A DNA stretch of 64,000 nucleotides from an uncultured Desulfuromusa sp. (GCF_963675815.1 NZ_OY776574.1:2722001-2786000); one strand, 5' to 3'. Numbered from the stretch's first letter, positions 17,301 through 27,772 are shown. Notes: generated by a model from the sequence alone, not told the origin. Made by a program: numbers and translations.

Positions 17301-19691
17301 ATGCAGCCGGTACTTATCGTTCTATCCGCAACGGTGATTGGGCTTTTTCTGGCACCAATCTATCTTTTTTCGGCTTTCTCAGGCTGTTTGCTCGCAACGT
17401 TTTTTGGCTCATGTTTTTTTCTGTTGCGCAAGCACAGCAGGATTGCAGCGGTTTTACTGTTTTTTTGTTTTTTGGTCTTATCAAACCTTCACTATTCTCT
17501 TTTCTTCCCGATTCGCCAAGATATTATCGATATTGACAGCCTTGCTCGAAAAGTAAAAATAACCGGAGAGTTGACAGACGTCAGGCACTTGACAGAAGGA
17601 CGTAGTTGGGTTGAAGTTCTGGTTGATTCTGTTGCTCTGAAGACTCAATTGCTGCCACTGGAATCTTCCTTGCGGGTAAGACTTTATCTGGAAGAAGGAA
17701 CCGATCAATTATTTCCTGGCGACATCATCAGTTGTCGTAGTCGTATGCGCAAGCCTCGTCTCTTTGGGACTCCGGGAGAGTTCAATTGGCCGCGCTACAT
17801 GACCAGTCAGCATGTTGATATGACCGCCTGGGTAAAAAATGTCGAGAAGATAGAGGTTCTGGGGCGGATCAACCGTTTTCCTGATCGTGTAATGGCGCAA
17901 TGGCGTAGTCAGGTTGCTGCAACAATCCAGGGTCTGATGCCGGAAGATCGTGCTTATTTGGTCAGAGCTCTGGTTCTGGGTGAAGGACGTGTGATTCCTG
18001 ATGGTATACGCAGAACCCTGGCCAGTAGTGGAATCAGCCATTTGTTTGCTATCTCTGGATTGCATCTCGGGATGATTGCATTGTTAGGATATCGTTTTTT
18101 ACTCAGCATTTACCGTCGGTGTCCGCGTTTACTTCAGTGGAAGCCTCCTCAACGTGTTCTTCCTCTTTTATTACTCCCTCTGTTGCTCGTCTATTTACTG
18201 TTAACCGGGGATGCTGTTTCTACGCGCCGCGCCTTTTCTCTTGCAGCATTGGGAGCTTTTTTTCTGTGTTGGCGATATCATGTCCGTCCGCTGATGTTGC
18301 TGGCGTCACTTGCTCTACTTTCACTTCTGGTTAATCCGCTTCTTTTGTGGCAGGCAGGGTGGCAACTTTCATTTGCGGGGGCTGCCGGTATTTTGCTCTG
18401 GCAACCTCTGTGGCAAAATACGGGTCATCATCGTTCGTCTTTTTACCGTTATCCCATGCAGCTGTTTTTCGTGACATCGGCTGCAATGCTGGCAACCTTA
18501 CCACTGGTTCTGTTGGATTTTCATTTATTCGCCCCTGTGGGGGTCCTTGCCAACCTTATCTGTGTCCCGCTGATCACTTTGTTTGCATTGCCTGTCGGTT
18601 TTTTGGGGTTGTTGTTTCATTCCGTTTATTCTTTCCCGGCAGAAATCTTATTTCAGTTATGTGGAGCAACGCTGGATTTTGTGTTGTCCCTGGCGCAATG
18701 GTTTTCAACTCTTCCGGCGCTGGGTGGATCCTACGTGTTTCTGTCTTCTTCTCAATATATGGCTGTTGCTATTTTTGTTCTGCCATTGCTTTTGTTGCCG
18801 CAGTTAACCCGGACGACGGTGCAGAGAATAATCCCGATTTGTTTTTTGCTTACGATACTATTGTGGCAATTTCCTCTGCCGCAAACTGCACCGCTTTCAT
18901 TAACAATGTTCAGCGTCGGTCAAGGGGAATCGATGTTGCTGAAAAATAATGATGGGCAGGCTGTCTTGATTGATGGTGGTGGTTTTTACAGTGACAGGTT
19001 TGATGTCGGAGAAAGACTTCTGGCGCCGGCTTTTGGAGCACTTGGCGTGTCTGAGTTAAGTGCTGTGATGTTGACTCATGATGATCTGGATCACCGCAAG
19101 GGACTCATTTTTATATTAAATCATTTTCCTGTAAGGGAGTTCTGGTCAGGAATACCTTTTGAGTTTTTGCATCATAGCTTACAGAAAGCTTTGATAAATA
19201 ATAATATCAATATCAGAATAATTCCTGCCGGGTGGAGTCAGGTTGCATCATGGTCTGTAGGGACTCTGGATGTTTATAAGAGCAGGATTGTGGATAGCAA
19301 TAAAAATAATTCTTCCTTGGTGTTGCATGTGAATATCCATAACCATGATGATCTTCTGTTGACCGGAGATCTCGAACGGGATGGAGTTTTGACGCTGTTG
19401 GATGAAGGAATCTCAAATCCTGTGTCTCTTTTGAAAGTGCCTCATCACGGTAGTAAATTCTCAGCAACGGACCATCTCATCGATCAACTGATGCCGAAGT
19501 TCTGCTTTGTTTCAGTCGGTTATCAAAATCGCTATCACTTACCTGCAAGCGAGGTTGTGAATTATCTGCAGGATAAGAATATTCCTCTCTATCGAACCGA
19601 TGTGTCAGGCTCACTTCAAGCTTTGTTATCTGAAAATGGTTGGCAGGTCAAGCATTGGCGGCAAGGGTTTTTCGTTGACATTGCCCCATAG
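17301..19691 (+). CDS. comEC: ComEC/Rec2 DNA-uptake channel
   Basis: A 796-residue protein of the DNA internalisation family. It has N-terminal membrane helices and a DUF4131-like region (residues 1-170), a Competence domain with many helices (about 200-480; SGLHLGMIALLGY and GDAVSTRRAF are typical), and a C-terminal metallo-beta-lactamase domain (LTHDDLDHRKG, VPHHGSKFSATD). It carries single-stranded DNA across the inner membrane during transformation. With the type IV pilus genes in this window, natural competence is plausible. ATG 17301 follows a G-rich SD; the longer frame from 17271 is less likely. Confidence 0.93.
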   Translation: MQPVLIVLSATVIGLFLAPIYLFSAFSGCLLATFFGSCFFLLRKHSRIAAVLLFFCFLVLSNLHYSLFFPIRQDIIDIDSLARKVKITGELTDVRHLTEGRSWVEVLVDSVALKTQLLPLESSLRVRLYLEEGTDQLFPGDIISCRSRMRKPRLFGTPGEFNWPRYMTSQHVDMTAWVKNVEKIEVLGRINRFPDRVMAQWRSQVAATIQGLMPEDRAYLVRALVLGEGRVIPDGIRRTLASSGISHLFAISGLHLGMIALLGYRFLLSIYRRCPRLLQWKPPQRVLPLLLLPLLLVYLLLTGDAVSTRRAFSLAALGAFFLCWRYHVRPLMLLASLALLSLLVNPLLLWQAGWQLSFAGAAGILLWQPLWQNTGHHRSSFYRYPMQLFFVTSAAMLATLPLVLLDFHLFAPVGVLANLICVPLITLFALPVGFLGLLFHSVYSFPAEILFQLCGATLDFVLSLAQWFSTLPALGGSYVFLSSSQYMAVAIFVLPLLLLPQLTRTTVQRIIPICFLLTILLWQFPLPQTAPLSLTMFSVGQGESMLLKNNDGQAVLIDGGGFYSDRFDVGERLLAPAFGALGVSELSAVMLTHDDLDHRKGLIFILNHFPVREFWSGIPFEFLHHSLQKALINNNINIRIIPAGWSQVASWSVGTLDVYKSRIVDSNKNNSSLVLHVNIHNHDDLLLTGDLERDGVLTLLDEGISNPVSLLKVPHHGSKFSATDHLIDQLMPKFCFVSVGYQNRYHLPASEVVNYLQDKNIPLYRTDVSGSLQALLSENGWQVKHWRQGFFVDIAP

Positions 19692-19724
19692 ATTTTGTTA
19701 GAAATCATCTATTATAGGAGCCTT

Positions 19725-21107
19725 ATGATTGCTGTCCAATCACGTATTCTCATTGTTGATGATGAGCTTTTTTTTCGCAAACTTTATCGGGACCTGCTGC
19801 TGGAGGAAGGATATCGGGTTGATATCTGTGATAGCGGTGACGATGCTATTGCGTTATTGCAACAGAGGCAAGTTGATGTTGTTTTGACCGATATGGTGAT
19901 GCCTGGAAGAAACGGTCTTGAAGTTCTGCGTGCAGCTAAGGCTTTGCCGAACCCCCCGGATGTTATTCTGGTCACTGGACATGCCAGTCTCGAATCCGCT
20001 ATCGATGCATTAAAGAGTGGTGCTCGTGATTACCTGGTTAAGCCGTTTAATCCTGAAGAATTGAAGCATATTGTCCGTAACTGCTTGGATCAGAGGGAGC
20101 TATTGACGGAAAACGATCAGTTAAAACGGCAAATTCAGCTTTTCCAAACAGGGCAAACTCTTTCTACAGTGATCGATCTTGAGATCTTGGTTCCTCAAGC
20201 TTTGGATGTTTTGTTGCGTGAAATGGGAGCGTCTTCCGGTTGTGCTTATGCGCTTAAAAATGGGGTGACCCCAACGGTCACAACACTGAAAAATATTCCC
20301 GTTGAGTTTGCGGAACAGATGGTTGATGTTCTGCTGCCGCAAATAGACGAGCTGACCGGACTTGAGCAACCCGGTGAGGACTTTGCCGATCAGTTAACAA
20401 AGTTGCAGTATCGCCGGGAACAGATTTGGCTGCTTCCTTTACGGGATGGAACGGTGTTGAAGGGGGGGATTCTTTTATGCGATGCCCCTTGTCCTCTTCC
20501 CGAAACCATTTCTTTTGGAGAACTACGTTATTTATGTGATCAAATTGTTCTTGGTTTTGCAAATGCCTGTCGGTACCAGGATGCACAGGAGTTGATGTAT
20601 ACCGATGATTTGACCGGACTCTATAACCATCGTTTTATGCAGGTTTCATTAAATCGTGAAATTAAACGGGCGCAGCGCTATGGATTGAAGTTCTCTCTGC
20701 TGTTTCTGGATCTGGATCGGTTTAAAGAAATTAATGATGCGTATGGACATCTTGCAGGGAGCGCTGCGCTTCAGGAAGTGGGCGCTTTGTTGGTTGACTG
20801 TGTTCGTGATGTCGATACTCTCTTTCGTTTTGGCGGGGATGAATTTGCGGTAATTCTGGTGGAGACCGATGATACAACGGCACGGGTTGTTGCTGAAAGA
20901 ATACGTAGCGTTATTGAAGGACATGCTTTTCTCAAAGACCGAGGAAATCCGAGTTATGTTACGGTAACAGCCGGGTTTGCAACTTTCCCTACCGATTCTG
21001 TCGAAAAAGAAAAACTCCTTGATCTGGCCGACCGGGCAATGTATGTCGGTAAGACGACACGGAATGTCATCTGTGGAGTTAAGGATATTCCTGATGATGA
21101 TCTATAG
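19725..21107 (+). CDS. Response regulator with GGDEF diguanylate cyclase domain
   Basis: A 460-residue cytoplasmic protein. It has a receiver domain at residues 5-120 (phospho-acceptor D56 in LTDMVMPG, Lys in YLVKPF), a middle region of about 160 residues without a clear motif (possibly GAF-like), and a GGDEF domain with intact FRFGGDEF near residue 370. The inhibitory site RDVD lies five residues ahead, so feedback by c-di-GMP is expected. It should make c-di-GMP when phosphorylated. No histidine kinase is adjacent. TAGGAG four bases before ATG 19725 decides the start over an upstream TTG. Confidence 0.9.
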   Translation: MIAVQSRILIVDDELFFRKLYRDLLLEEGYRVDICDSGDDAIALLQQRQVDVVLTDMVMPGRNGLEVLRAAKALPNPPDVILVTGHASLESAIDALKSGARDYLVKPFNPEELKHIVRNCLDQRELLTENDQLKRQIQLFQTGQTLSTVIDLEILVPQALDVLLREMGASSGCAYALKNGVTPTVTTLKNIPVEFAEQMVDVLLPQIDELTGLEQPGEDFADQLTKLQYRREQIWLLPLRDGTVLKGGILLCDAPCPLPETISFGELRYLCDQIVLGFANACRYQDAQELMYTDDLTGLYNHRFMQVSLNREIKRAQRYGLKFSLLFLDLDRFKEINDAYGHLAGSAALQEVGALLVDCVRDVDTLFRFGGDEFAVILVETDDTTARVVAERIRSVIEGHAFLKDRGNPSYVTVTAGFATFPTDSVEKEKLLDLADRAMYVGKTTRNVICGVKDIPDDDL

Positions 21108-21290
21108 CCAACTTTAAATCCCCCCTGCTTTGTGTCCCTTTTCAACGCAAAAGATAGATTCAATCGATTCTCAAATAATATGACATTAATGATACTTTGA
21201 CCCTTTCAGATAGAGACAAAATGAGGTATCGTCTCCCGTCTGTATCGTAGATATGTGTCAAAATAAAAGATGAAAGAAAAGGTTAATGTT

Positions 21291-22562
21291 TTGAGTATAG
21301 CTGCAATAAAAGGAATGAATGATATTCTTCCCGGTGAGGTGGAAACCTGGCAATTTTTAGAGCAAAGTGCGCGTGAAGTGTTCGGTTACTATGGTTTTTC
21401 TGAAATCCGCACACCAATACCGGAGAAGACAGAGCTTTTTTGTCGTTCTATTGGTGAAACGACTGATATTGTTGAAAAAGAGATGTACACTTTTAGTGAT
21501 AAAAGTGAGAACTCATTGACGTTGCGGCCGGAAGGAACAGCGCCGGTAATGCGCTCTTTCATTCAGAATCGTTTACATCATCTTGATCCTGTTTCCAAGC
21601 TTTATTATATGGGGCCGATGTTTCGCTACGAGCGTCCGCAAAAGGGACGTTATCGTCAGTTTCATCAACTTGGAGCCGAGGTCGTCGGGGTTGAGGACGC
21701 AAAAATTGATGCTCAGGTTTTGGCCATGTTGCATCAATATTTTGTCCACATCGGTATTTCATCTGTCTCGTTGCAAGTCAATTCTCTTGGCTGCCCTCAA
21801 TGTCGTCCCGGATATCGACAGGCGTTGATTGATTATCTTGAATCGCGTCTGGATAATTTGTGTGGTGAATGTCAGCGTCGCTATCAGACAAACCCGCTTC
21901 GTGTGCTTGATTGTAAAGTACCGGGCTGTCAAAGTGCTACCGCAGATGCTCCTTCTGTGCTTGAACACCTTTGTTCTTCCTGTCACAATCATTTCGAACA
22001 GGTGAAAGGGTATCTTCAAGCACTCAACATTCCATTTGTCGTTAATGCAAGGATGGTCCGTGGTTTGGATTATTATGTCCGGACGACATTTGAATTGGTG
22101 ACGGATCAACTGGGATCGCAAAATGCGGTTGCTGCGGGTGGTCGCTATGATGGTCTGGTTGAAAGTTTGGGTGGACCTTCTCTCCCCGGAATTGGTTTTG
22201 CTATTGGACTTGAGCGTTTAGTGTTGATGAAGGGAGAGCAGCAGGTTGCCCCTGCCACACCCCAACTTTTTATTGCTGCCATGGGAAAAGACGCCGCCGA
22301 TAGAGCATTCGTGCTGATGTCCCAGTTGCAGGCTGCTGGAATGCGAGCCGAGATGGACTATCTGGGGAAGAGTCTTAAGGCGCAAATGCGTAGAGCCAAT
22401 AAGTTGAACGCTGACTTCACTCTTATTCTCGGCGAAGAAGAGCTGCAGTCGGGGCAGGCACAGCTCAAGAACATGTCGGATAGTAGTCAGTCGACTGTCA
22501 CTCTCAGTAATCTTGCGACCACATTGTGGGAAAAACTTGGACAATTGTCCGGTAGTTCTTGA
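21291..22562 (+). CDS. hisS: Histidyl-tRNA synthetase
   Basis: A 423-residue class II synthetase. Motif 2 region FRYERPQKGRYRQFHQLGAE, histidine motif RGLDYYVRTTFE and motif 3 GIGFAIGLERL are visible. TTG 21291 gives the family N-terminus SIAAIKGMNDILPG and has AGAAAAGG eight bases upstream. ATG 21270 adds seven residues and is the alternative. Two CxxC pairs (GCPQC and CGEC/CSSC) lie mid-protein. aspS follows 84 bases later, a common pairing. Confidence 0.96.
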   Translation: MSIAAIKGMNDILPGEVETWQFLEQSAREVFGYYGFSEIRTPIPEKTELFCRSIGETTDIVEKEMYTFSDKSENSLTLRPEGTAPVMRSFIQNRLHHLDPVSKLYYMGPMFRYERPQKGRYRQFHQLGAEVVGVEDAKIDAQVLAMLHQYFVHIGISSVSLQVNSLGCPQCRPGYRQALIDYLESRLDNLCGECQRRYQTNPLRVLDCKVPGCQSATADAPSVLEHLCSSCHNHFEQVKGYLQALNIPFVVNARMVRGLDYYVRTTFELVTDQLGSQNAVAAGGRYDGLVESLGGPSLPGIGFAIGLERLVLMKGEQQVAPATPQLFIAAMGKDAADRAFVLMSQLQAAGMRAEMDYLGKSLKAQMRRANKLNADFTLILGEEELQSGQAQLKNMSDSSQSTVTLSNLATTLWEKLGQLSGSS

Positions 22563-22646
22563 CCTTCGTTGGTAGCGGTACTATAAAATTCTTGGTTAAC
22601 CAATCAATTTTTCTGAGCTGAAAGGCTTGTCTTGGAGGATTCAGTA

Positions 22647-24434
22647 GTGAACGACAAACTTGGAAGTTGGGTGAGAACCCATCGTTGTGGAGATGTAACC
22701 GCAGAGCAGGTTGGTGAGAATGTTTGCGTGATGGGATGGGCACAAAGACGTCGTGATCATGGTGGCCTGATTTTTATCGATTTGCGTGATCGTGAGGGAG
22801 TTGTTCAGTTAGCTCTCGACCCCGATCGTGATCTTGCCTCACATAAAAAAGCAGAACAGGTGCGTAGTGAATTTGTGCTCGCAGCTCGGGGAAAAGTCTC
22901 TCCAAGGCCGGAAGGCACCGTAAATCCGAAAATGAAGACGGGTGAAGTTGAAATTGAAATCACGGAACTCTTGATCCTGAATCATTCTGAAACTCCTCCT
23001 TTTATGCTCGACGAGTTTACTGAAGTAGCTGAGAATATCCGGTTAAAGTATCGCTATCTTGATTTACGCAGACCAGCATTGCAAAAAAATATGCTCATGA
23101 GACACCTGGTTGCGAAAACGGTTCGTAATTATTTTGATCAGCAGGGCTTTATTGAGATTGAAACTCCAGTGCTGACTAAAAGTACCCCGGAAGGGGCGAG
23201 GGATTATCTGGTCCCCAGCAGGGTGAATACCGGTCGTTTTTACGCGCTTCCCCAGTCACCGCAGCTATTTAAGCAATTGTTGATGGTTTCAGGTTTTGAC
23301 CGCTATTTTCAGATTGTAAAATGCTTCCGCGATGAAGATCTGCGGGCAGACCGGCAGCCTGAATTCACTCAAATCGATTGCGAAATGAGTTTTGTTAATC
23401 GTAGTCAGGTTATGGATATCATGGAGGGAATGGTCGCTAAAGTCTTTAAGGAAGCTCTGGATGTGGAGCTGACTTTACCGATGCCACGGCTCTCGTATGC
23501 TGAGGCTTTGGATCGTTTTGGTGTTGATAATCCAGACTTACGTTTTGAGATGGAACTAATTGATATTACTCAGCAGGTTGCAAATTCTCAATTTAAAGTT
23601 TTTGCTAGTGTTGCAGCCGATAACGGGTTGGTAAAAGCTCTGAATGTGAAAGGTTGTGCCACATTTTCCCGCAAGGAGCTGGATGACCTGACTGATTTTA
23701 CTAAAATTTATGGTGCAAAAGGGATGGCTTGGGTCAAAGTTACCGCAGATGGTTGGCAGTCACCAATTGCCAAGTTTTTTACTGTTGATGAATTATCTGC
23801 TTTGAATAATAAGTTGGGAGCCGAAGTTGGTGATCTGCTTCTGTTTATGGCTGATAAACCGGCTATCGCTAATGAAGCATTGGGGCGTTTGCGCGGCCAT
23901 CTTGGACAAAAGCTCGGATTGGCCAGTAAAGATGATTTTCGATTTACCTGGGTGACCGATTTCCCATTACTTGAATGGGACGATGAGCAACGCCGCCATG
24001 TCGCTGTTCATCATCCATTTACAGCACCACTGGAAGAGGATATCCCTCTTCTTGATACTGATCCGGGTAAGGCTCGGGCCCAAGCTTATGACCTTGTTTT
24101 GAATGGCTCGGAAATCGGTGGTGGCAGTATTCGTATTCATGATCAGTCAGTACAATCCAGGATGTTTGATCTTCTAGGTATTGGTGCTGAAGAAGCTCAG
24201 GAAAAATTTGGATTTTTATTAGATGCCCTGATTTTTGGTGCGCCACCTCATGGCGGTATTGCCTTTGGTCTTGATCGTTTGATGATGATTTTGAGTGGAG
24301 CTGATTCCATTCGTGATGTTATTGCGTTCCCGAAAACCCAGAAAGCAACATGCTTGTTGTCAGATGCTCCGAATGAGGTAGACGATAAGCAGCTTCAGGA
24401 ATTGGGTATCCGTTTGCGGGCAAAACAGAAATAA
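22647..24434 (+). CDS. aspS: Aspartyl-tRNA synthetase
   Basis: A 595-residue bacterial-type class II synthetase. It has an OB-fold anticodon domain (residues 1-110), catalytic motifs YRYLDLRRP, FRDEDLRADRQPEFTQIDCE and GGIAFGLDRLMM, and the inserted GAD domain near residues 290-400. GGAGG eight bases before GTG 22647 sets the start; TTG 22632 would also open the frame but lacks support. Whether it charges only tRNA-Asp or also tRNA-Asn was not determined. Confidence 0.96.
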   Translation: MNDKLGSWVRTHRCGDVTAEQVGENVCVMGWAQRRRDHGGLIFIDLRDREGVVQLALDPDRDLASHKKAEQVRSEFVLAARGKVSPRPEGTVNPKMKTGEVEIEITELLILNHSETPPFMLDEFTEVAENIRLKYRYLDLRRPALQKNMLMRHLVAKTVRNYFDQQGFIEIETPVLTKSTPEGARDYLVPSRVNTGRFYALPQSPQLFKQLLMVSGFDRYFQIVKCFRDEDLRADRQPEFTQIDCEMSFVNRSQVMDIMEGMVAKVFKEALDVELTLPMPRLSYAEALDRFGVDNPDLRFEMELIDITQQVANSQFKVFASVAADNGLVKALNVKGCATFSRKELDDLTDFTKIYGAKGMAWVKVTADGWQSPIAKFFTVDELSALNNKLGAEVGDLLLFMADKPAIANEALGRLRGHLGQKLGLASKDDFRFTWVTDFPLLEWDDEQRRHVAVHHPFTAPLEEDIPLLDTDPGKARAQAYDLVLNGSEIGGGSIRIHDQSVQSRMFDLLGIGAEEAQEKFGFLLDALIFGAPPHGGIAFGLDRLMMILSGADSIRDVIAFPKTQKATCLLSDAPNEVDDKQLQELGIRLRAKQK

Positions 24435-24465
24435 ATAGCACTATTCAAGTATAGGACAAATAAGA

Positions 24466-25197
24466 ATGCAGATGTTTTACCGTCTGTTTGTGGTTGCTGC
24501 ACTTGTGTTTATCGTGTCGGGTTGTGTTAAGCCCCCTCTCGAGAGTTTGGAAGGGGCTCGAGATGTTGTTGCACGTGCATATGCGGTGGGTGCATCACAA
24601 TATGCTCCCGGAGAATATCAGCTTGCCAGCAGTGCACTACAGGCAGCTGAGCTCCAGGTTGAGAATGGAGAGCATCGAAGGGCTGCCAGAACTTTGGATT
24701 TGGCCCGACGTTATGCACAGGAAGCTCTGGATTTGACAATTAAACGCAAGCAACAATTGTTGGCAGAACAGAAAAAAATAGAAGAAGAAAAGCGGCTACT
24801 TGAAGTACTAAAGCAGCGTGAAATAGAGCGCCAGGCATTGCTTGAGCTGCAGCGGGAGAAAAAACGCAAAGAGGAAGCAGCTAAATCTGTAGCAAAGAAG
24901 ACGGCACCTGTTATTAAAAAAACATCTCCTCCCAAGGTTGAACCTGTCCTGGTCGATACTGTTGAAGTTCAATCAGGGGAAAATTTGGCCGAGATCGCTG
25001 CTCGTGAAGAGGTCTATGGTGATGCCCTGCTTTGGCCTCTGATTTATAAAGCCAACAGGGATCAGATAAAAGACCCCAAGGAAATTTTTTCAGGTCAATC
25101 TTTTGTGATTCCGCGTGACAAAACAAGAGATGAAGCTGATGCTGCCCGCCAAGAAGCACGTGAGCTGGGTCTTTTTTTACCCGTCACTGAAAAATGA
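24466..25197 (+). CDS. LysM-domain lipoprotein with coiled coil
   Basis: A 243-residue lipoprotein. The signal peptide ends in the lipobox VSGC (Cys near residue 20). Residues 25-90 are a helical repeat-like region of the DUF4398 type (QYAPGEYQLASSALQAAE). Residues 90-145 are a Lys/Glu-rich coiled coil. Residues 165-215 are a LysM domain (VQSGENLAEIAAREEVYG, FVIPRD). It is probably anchored to the outer membrane and bound to peptidoglycan. It follows aspS by 31 bases and is closed by a strong hairpin. Confidence 0.85.
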   Translation: MQMFYRLFVVAALVFIVSGCVKPPLESLEGARDVVARAYAVGASQYAPGEYQLASSALQAAELQVENGEHRRAARTLDLARRYAQEALDLTIKRKQQLLAEQKKIEEEKRLLEVLKQREIERQALLELQREKKRKEEAAKSVAKKTAPVIKKTSPPKVEPVLVDTVEVQSGENLAEIAAREEVYGDALLWPLIYKANRDQIKDPKEIFSGQSFVIPRDKTRDEADAARQEARELGLFLPVTEK

Positions 25198-25235
25198 AGA
25201 CAACCCTTAACTATAATTCTGTTATCTCTTTTGAC

Positions 25236-25262
25236 ATTCTGCCGGCGATTAGCCGGCAGAAT
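25236..25262 (+). terminator. Terminator after the aspS-LysM genes
   Basis: An 11-bp perfect stem, ATTCTGCCGGC (25236-25246) and GCCGGCAGAAT (25252-25262), with a five-base loop. The following T run is short. The remainder of the gap to icd (25263-25406) shows no gene. Confidence 0.7.
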
Positions 25263-25406
25263 TGTTTGGATGGTCAGTTCGTTTCTTTGAATATGATGTT
25301 ATACGGGAAATATCAAAAGTTTTATAAGTGAAAAACCTTAATATCCAGTAGGTTACGGTGTGCTTCTGATTGATTGAGATAATTTTACTTTAAAGCGCAA
25401 AGGTTC

Positions 25407-25441
25407 TTGACACCCCCATTTTGTTTGTATACTGTATACAA
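25407..25441 (+). promoter_or_regulatory. icd promoter with 17-bp operator over the -10 box
   Basis: A consensus -35 TTGACA (25407-25412) is followed after 15 bases by TATACT (25428-25433). The -10 is embedded in the perfect palindrome TTGTATAC-T-GTATACAA (25425-25441). A near copy covers the acnB -10 at 33087-33103. A dimeric repressor bound here would block RNA polymerase, so icd and acnB are probably controlled together. The -35/-10 spacing is short, which may keep the promoter moderate. Confidence 0.75.
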
Positions 25442-25530
25442 CGATAAATAGTGCGAATTTTAAGTTTATAACATGGTTATATCCTGACTTAAATGGTGAT
25501 ATTGACAATTAGATATTAAGGAGAGAGAGT

Positions 25531-27753
25531 ATGGCAAAAATTATCTGGTCCGAAATTGATGAAGCACCGGCGTTGGCGACTTACGCTTTTCTGCCAATTG
25601 TTCAGGCGTTTTGTAAGGGTAGTGGTGTAGACGTTGAGACAAAGGATATTTCCCTGTCTGGCCGCATCCTGGCTAACTTCCCGGAAAAGCTGACTGCTGA
25701 GCAGAAAGTTGCGGATAATCTGGCTGAGCTGGGTAAAATTGTTCTGACTCCAGAAGCAAATGTCATTAAGTTGCCGAATATAAGTGCTTCGGTACCCCAG
25801 CTGCAGGCTGCTATTGCTGAGCTGCAGGAAAAGGGCTATGACGTTCCCAGTTATCCTGAAGAAGCGACGACTGATGCAGAAAAAGAGTTGCAAGCTCGTT
25901 ATGCCAAGTGTCTAGGTTCAGCTGTCAATCCGGTGTTGCGTGAAGGCAACTCTGACCGTCGCGCTGCTGCTTCCGTAAAGAAATTTGCTCAAAAAAATCC
26001 CCATCGTATGATGAAGCCATGGCCTGCTCCCGGAACTTCCAAATGTCGTGTTGCGCATATGGACACTGGTGATTTCTACGAGACTGAAAAATCGGTAACC
26101 ATGGGTGCTGCTGACACCGTAAAGATTCAGTTTGTAGATGAGGCCGGCAATGTTGAAGTCAAGAAAGAAGTCAAGTTGCAGGCTGACGAAGTTTTTGACA
26201 GTTCCGTCATGAAGGTTGCCGAATTACAAAAGTTCTATGCAAAGACTGCGCAAGAGGCTAAAGAGAAGGGCGTACTCCTCTCTCTGCACCTCAAAGCAAC
26301 CATGATGAAGATTTCTGATCCGATCATGTTTGGCCATGCTGTAAAGGTCTATTTCAAGGCTGCTCTGGATAAGCATGCTGATACTCTGGTGTCTATCGGC
26401 GCTAATCCGAATTTTGGTTTGGGTGATATCCTCAATAAGATGAACAAGCTTCCGGCCGATAAAAAGGCTGAAATTGAAGCGGATATTAATGCTTGCTACG
26501 AAGGTCAAGCTGCTTTGGCAATGGTTGATTCCCGTAAGAACATCACTAATCTGCATGTTCCTAATGATGTTATTGTTGATGCATCGATGCCTAACGTTGT
26601 GCGTGACGGCGGGTGCATGTGGAACAAGGCGGACGAACTACAGGACACCATAGCTATGGTTCCCGATCGCTGCTATGCCACCATGTATCGTGAGATCTGC
26701 GAAGATGCCAACAGAAATGGTCAATTTGATCCCGCTACCATGGGTAGTGTCGCCAATGTTGGCCTTATGGCTCAGAAGGCAGAAGAGTACGGTTCCCACG
26801 ATAAGACCTTTGAGGCTCCGTCCAACGGTAAGTTTCAGGTCGTCGCTTCCAACGGTACCGTGCTCATGGAACAGTCGGTGTCCACAGGTGATATTTACCG
26901 TTCCAGCCAGGCTAAGGATATTCCCATCAAAGACTGGGTCAAGCTAGCTGTTAACCGCGCCAAAGCGTCCGGGGAGCCGGCAATCTTCTGGCTTGACGAA
27001 AAGCGTGGTCATGACCAGCAGATCATTGCCAAGGTCAACAAGTATCTGCCCGAATTTGATACAACTGGCCTCGATATCCGTATCATGAATCCGGTCGATG
27101 CAATGAAGTTCTCACTTGAGCGAGTCCGTAAAGGGCTGAACACCATCTCGGTGACCGGTAACGTGCTGCGGGATTATCTGACTGACCTGTTTCCAATTCT
27201 TGAGCTGGGTACTTCTGCCCGGATGCTGTCGATCGTGCCTTTGATTGCTGGTGGCGGTTTATTTGAAACTGGTGCCGGTGGCTCAGCTCCTAAGCATGTT
27301 GAGCAGTTCCTCAAGGAAGGTCATATTCGCTGGGATTCCCTTGGCGAATATTGTGCACTGGTCCCTTCCTTGGAGCAAGCTGCCGCCGCTGATGATAACC
27401 CTAAAGCTGCTATCTTGGCAGAGACTCTTGACGTTGCTATCGGCCAGTATCTTGAGAATCAGAAACTGCCTTCACGCAAGGTCAAGGAAATTGATAATCG
27501 TGGCGGAAGCTTTTACTTGGCCCTTTACTGGGCACAGGCATTAGCGGCTCAAGACAAAGATGCTGCCATGAAGTCACGTTTTGCCCAAGTGGCTGCTGAA
27601 ATCGAGAAGAATGTCGATAAGATTGATGCAGAATTTATCGATTGTCAGGGCTCACCGATGGATATCGGCGGCTACTTCCGTCCTGATCCGGTCAAGGCAT
27701 CTGCTGCTATGCGTCCAAGTGCAACATTTAATGCAATCATAGATGCAATGTGA
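25531..27753 (+). CDS. icd: Isocitrate dehydrogenase, monomeric NADP type
   Basis: A 740-residue enzyme of the large monomeric IDH family, quite different from the common dimeric enzyme of about 415 residues. It converts isocitrate to 2-oxoglutarate with NADP. Recognisable parts are the N-terminus WSEIDEAPALATYAFLPIVQAF, GSAVNPVLREGNSDRRA, GTVLMEQSVSTGDIYRSSQ and the C-terminal SPMDIGGYFRPD. GGAGAGAG precedes the ATG. mdh and korAB follow, an oxidative TCA order similar to that in Geobacter. Confidence 0.97.
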   Translation: MAKIIWSEIDEAPALATYAFLPIVQAFCKGSGVDVETKDISLSGRILANFPEKLTAEQKVADNLAELGKIVLTPEANVIKLPNISASVPQLQAAIAELQEKGYDVPSYPEEATTDAEKELQARYAKCLGSAVNPVLREGNSDRRAAASVKKFAQKNPHRMMKPWPAPGTSKCRVAHMDTGDFYETEKSVTMGAADTVKIQFVDEAGNVEVKKEVKLQADEVFDSSVMKVAELQKFYAKTAQEAKEKGVLLSLHLKATMMKISDPIMFGHAVKVYFKAALDKHADTLVSIGANPNFGLGDILNKMNKLPADKKAEIEADINACYEGQAALAMVDSRKNITNLHVPNDVIVDASMPNVVRDGGCMWNKADELQDTIAMVPDRCYATMYREICEDANRNGQFDPATMGSVANVGLMAQKAEEYGSHDKTFEAPSNGKFQVVASNGTVLMEQSVSTGDIYRSSQAKDIPIKDWVKLAVNRAKASGEPAIFWLDEKRGHDQQIIAKVNKYLPEFDTTGLDIRIMNPVDAMKFSLERVRKGLNTISVTGNVLRDYLTDLFPILELGTSARMLSIVPLIAGGGLFETGAGGSAPKHVEQFLKEGHIRWDSLGEYCALVPSLEQAAAADDNPKAAILAETLDVAIGQYLENQKLPSRKVKEIDNRGGSFYLALYWAQALAAQDKDAAMKSRFAQVAAEIEKNVDKIDAEFIDCQGSPMDIGGYFRPDPVKASAAMRPSATFNAIIDAM

Positions 27754-27772
27754 TTTACCTCAAGTATCAGGC

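Noticed and set aside
22592..22603. Palindrome TTGGTTAACCAA before aspS
   Set aside because: A perfect 12-mer, but short and without a promoter next to it or a second copy in the window, so no claim is made.
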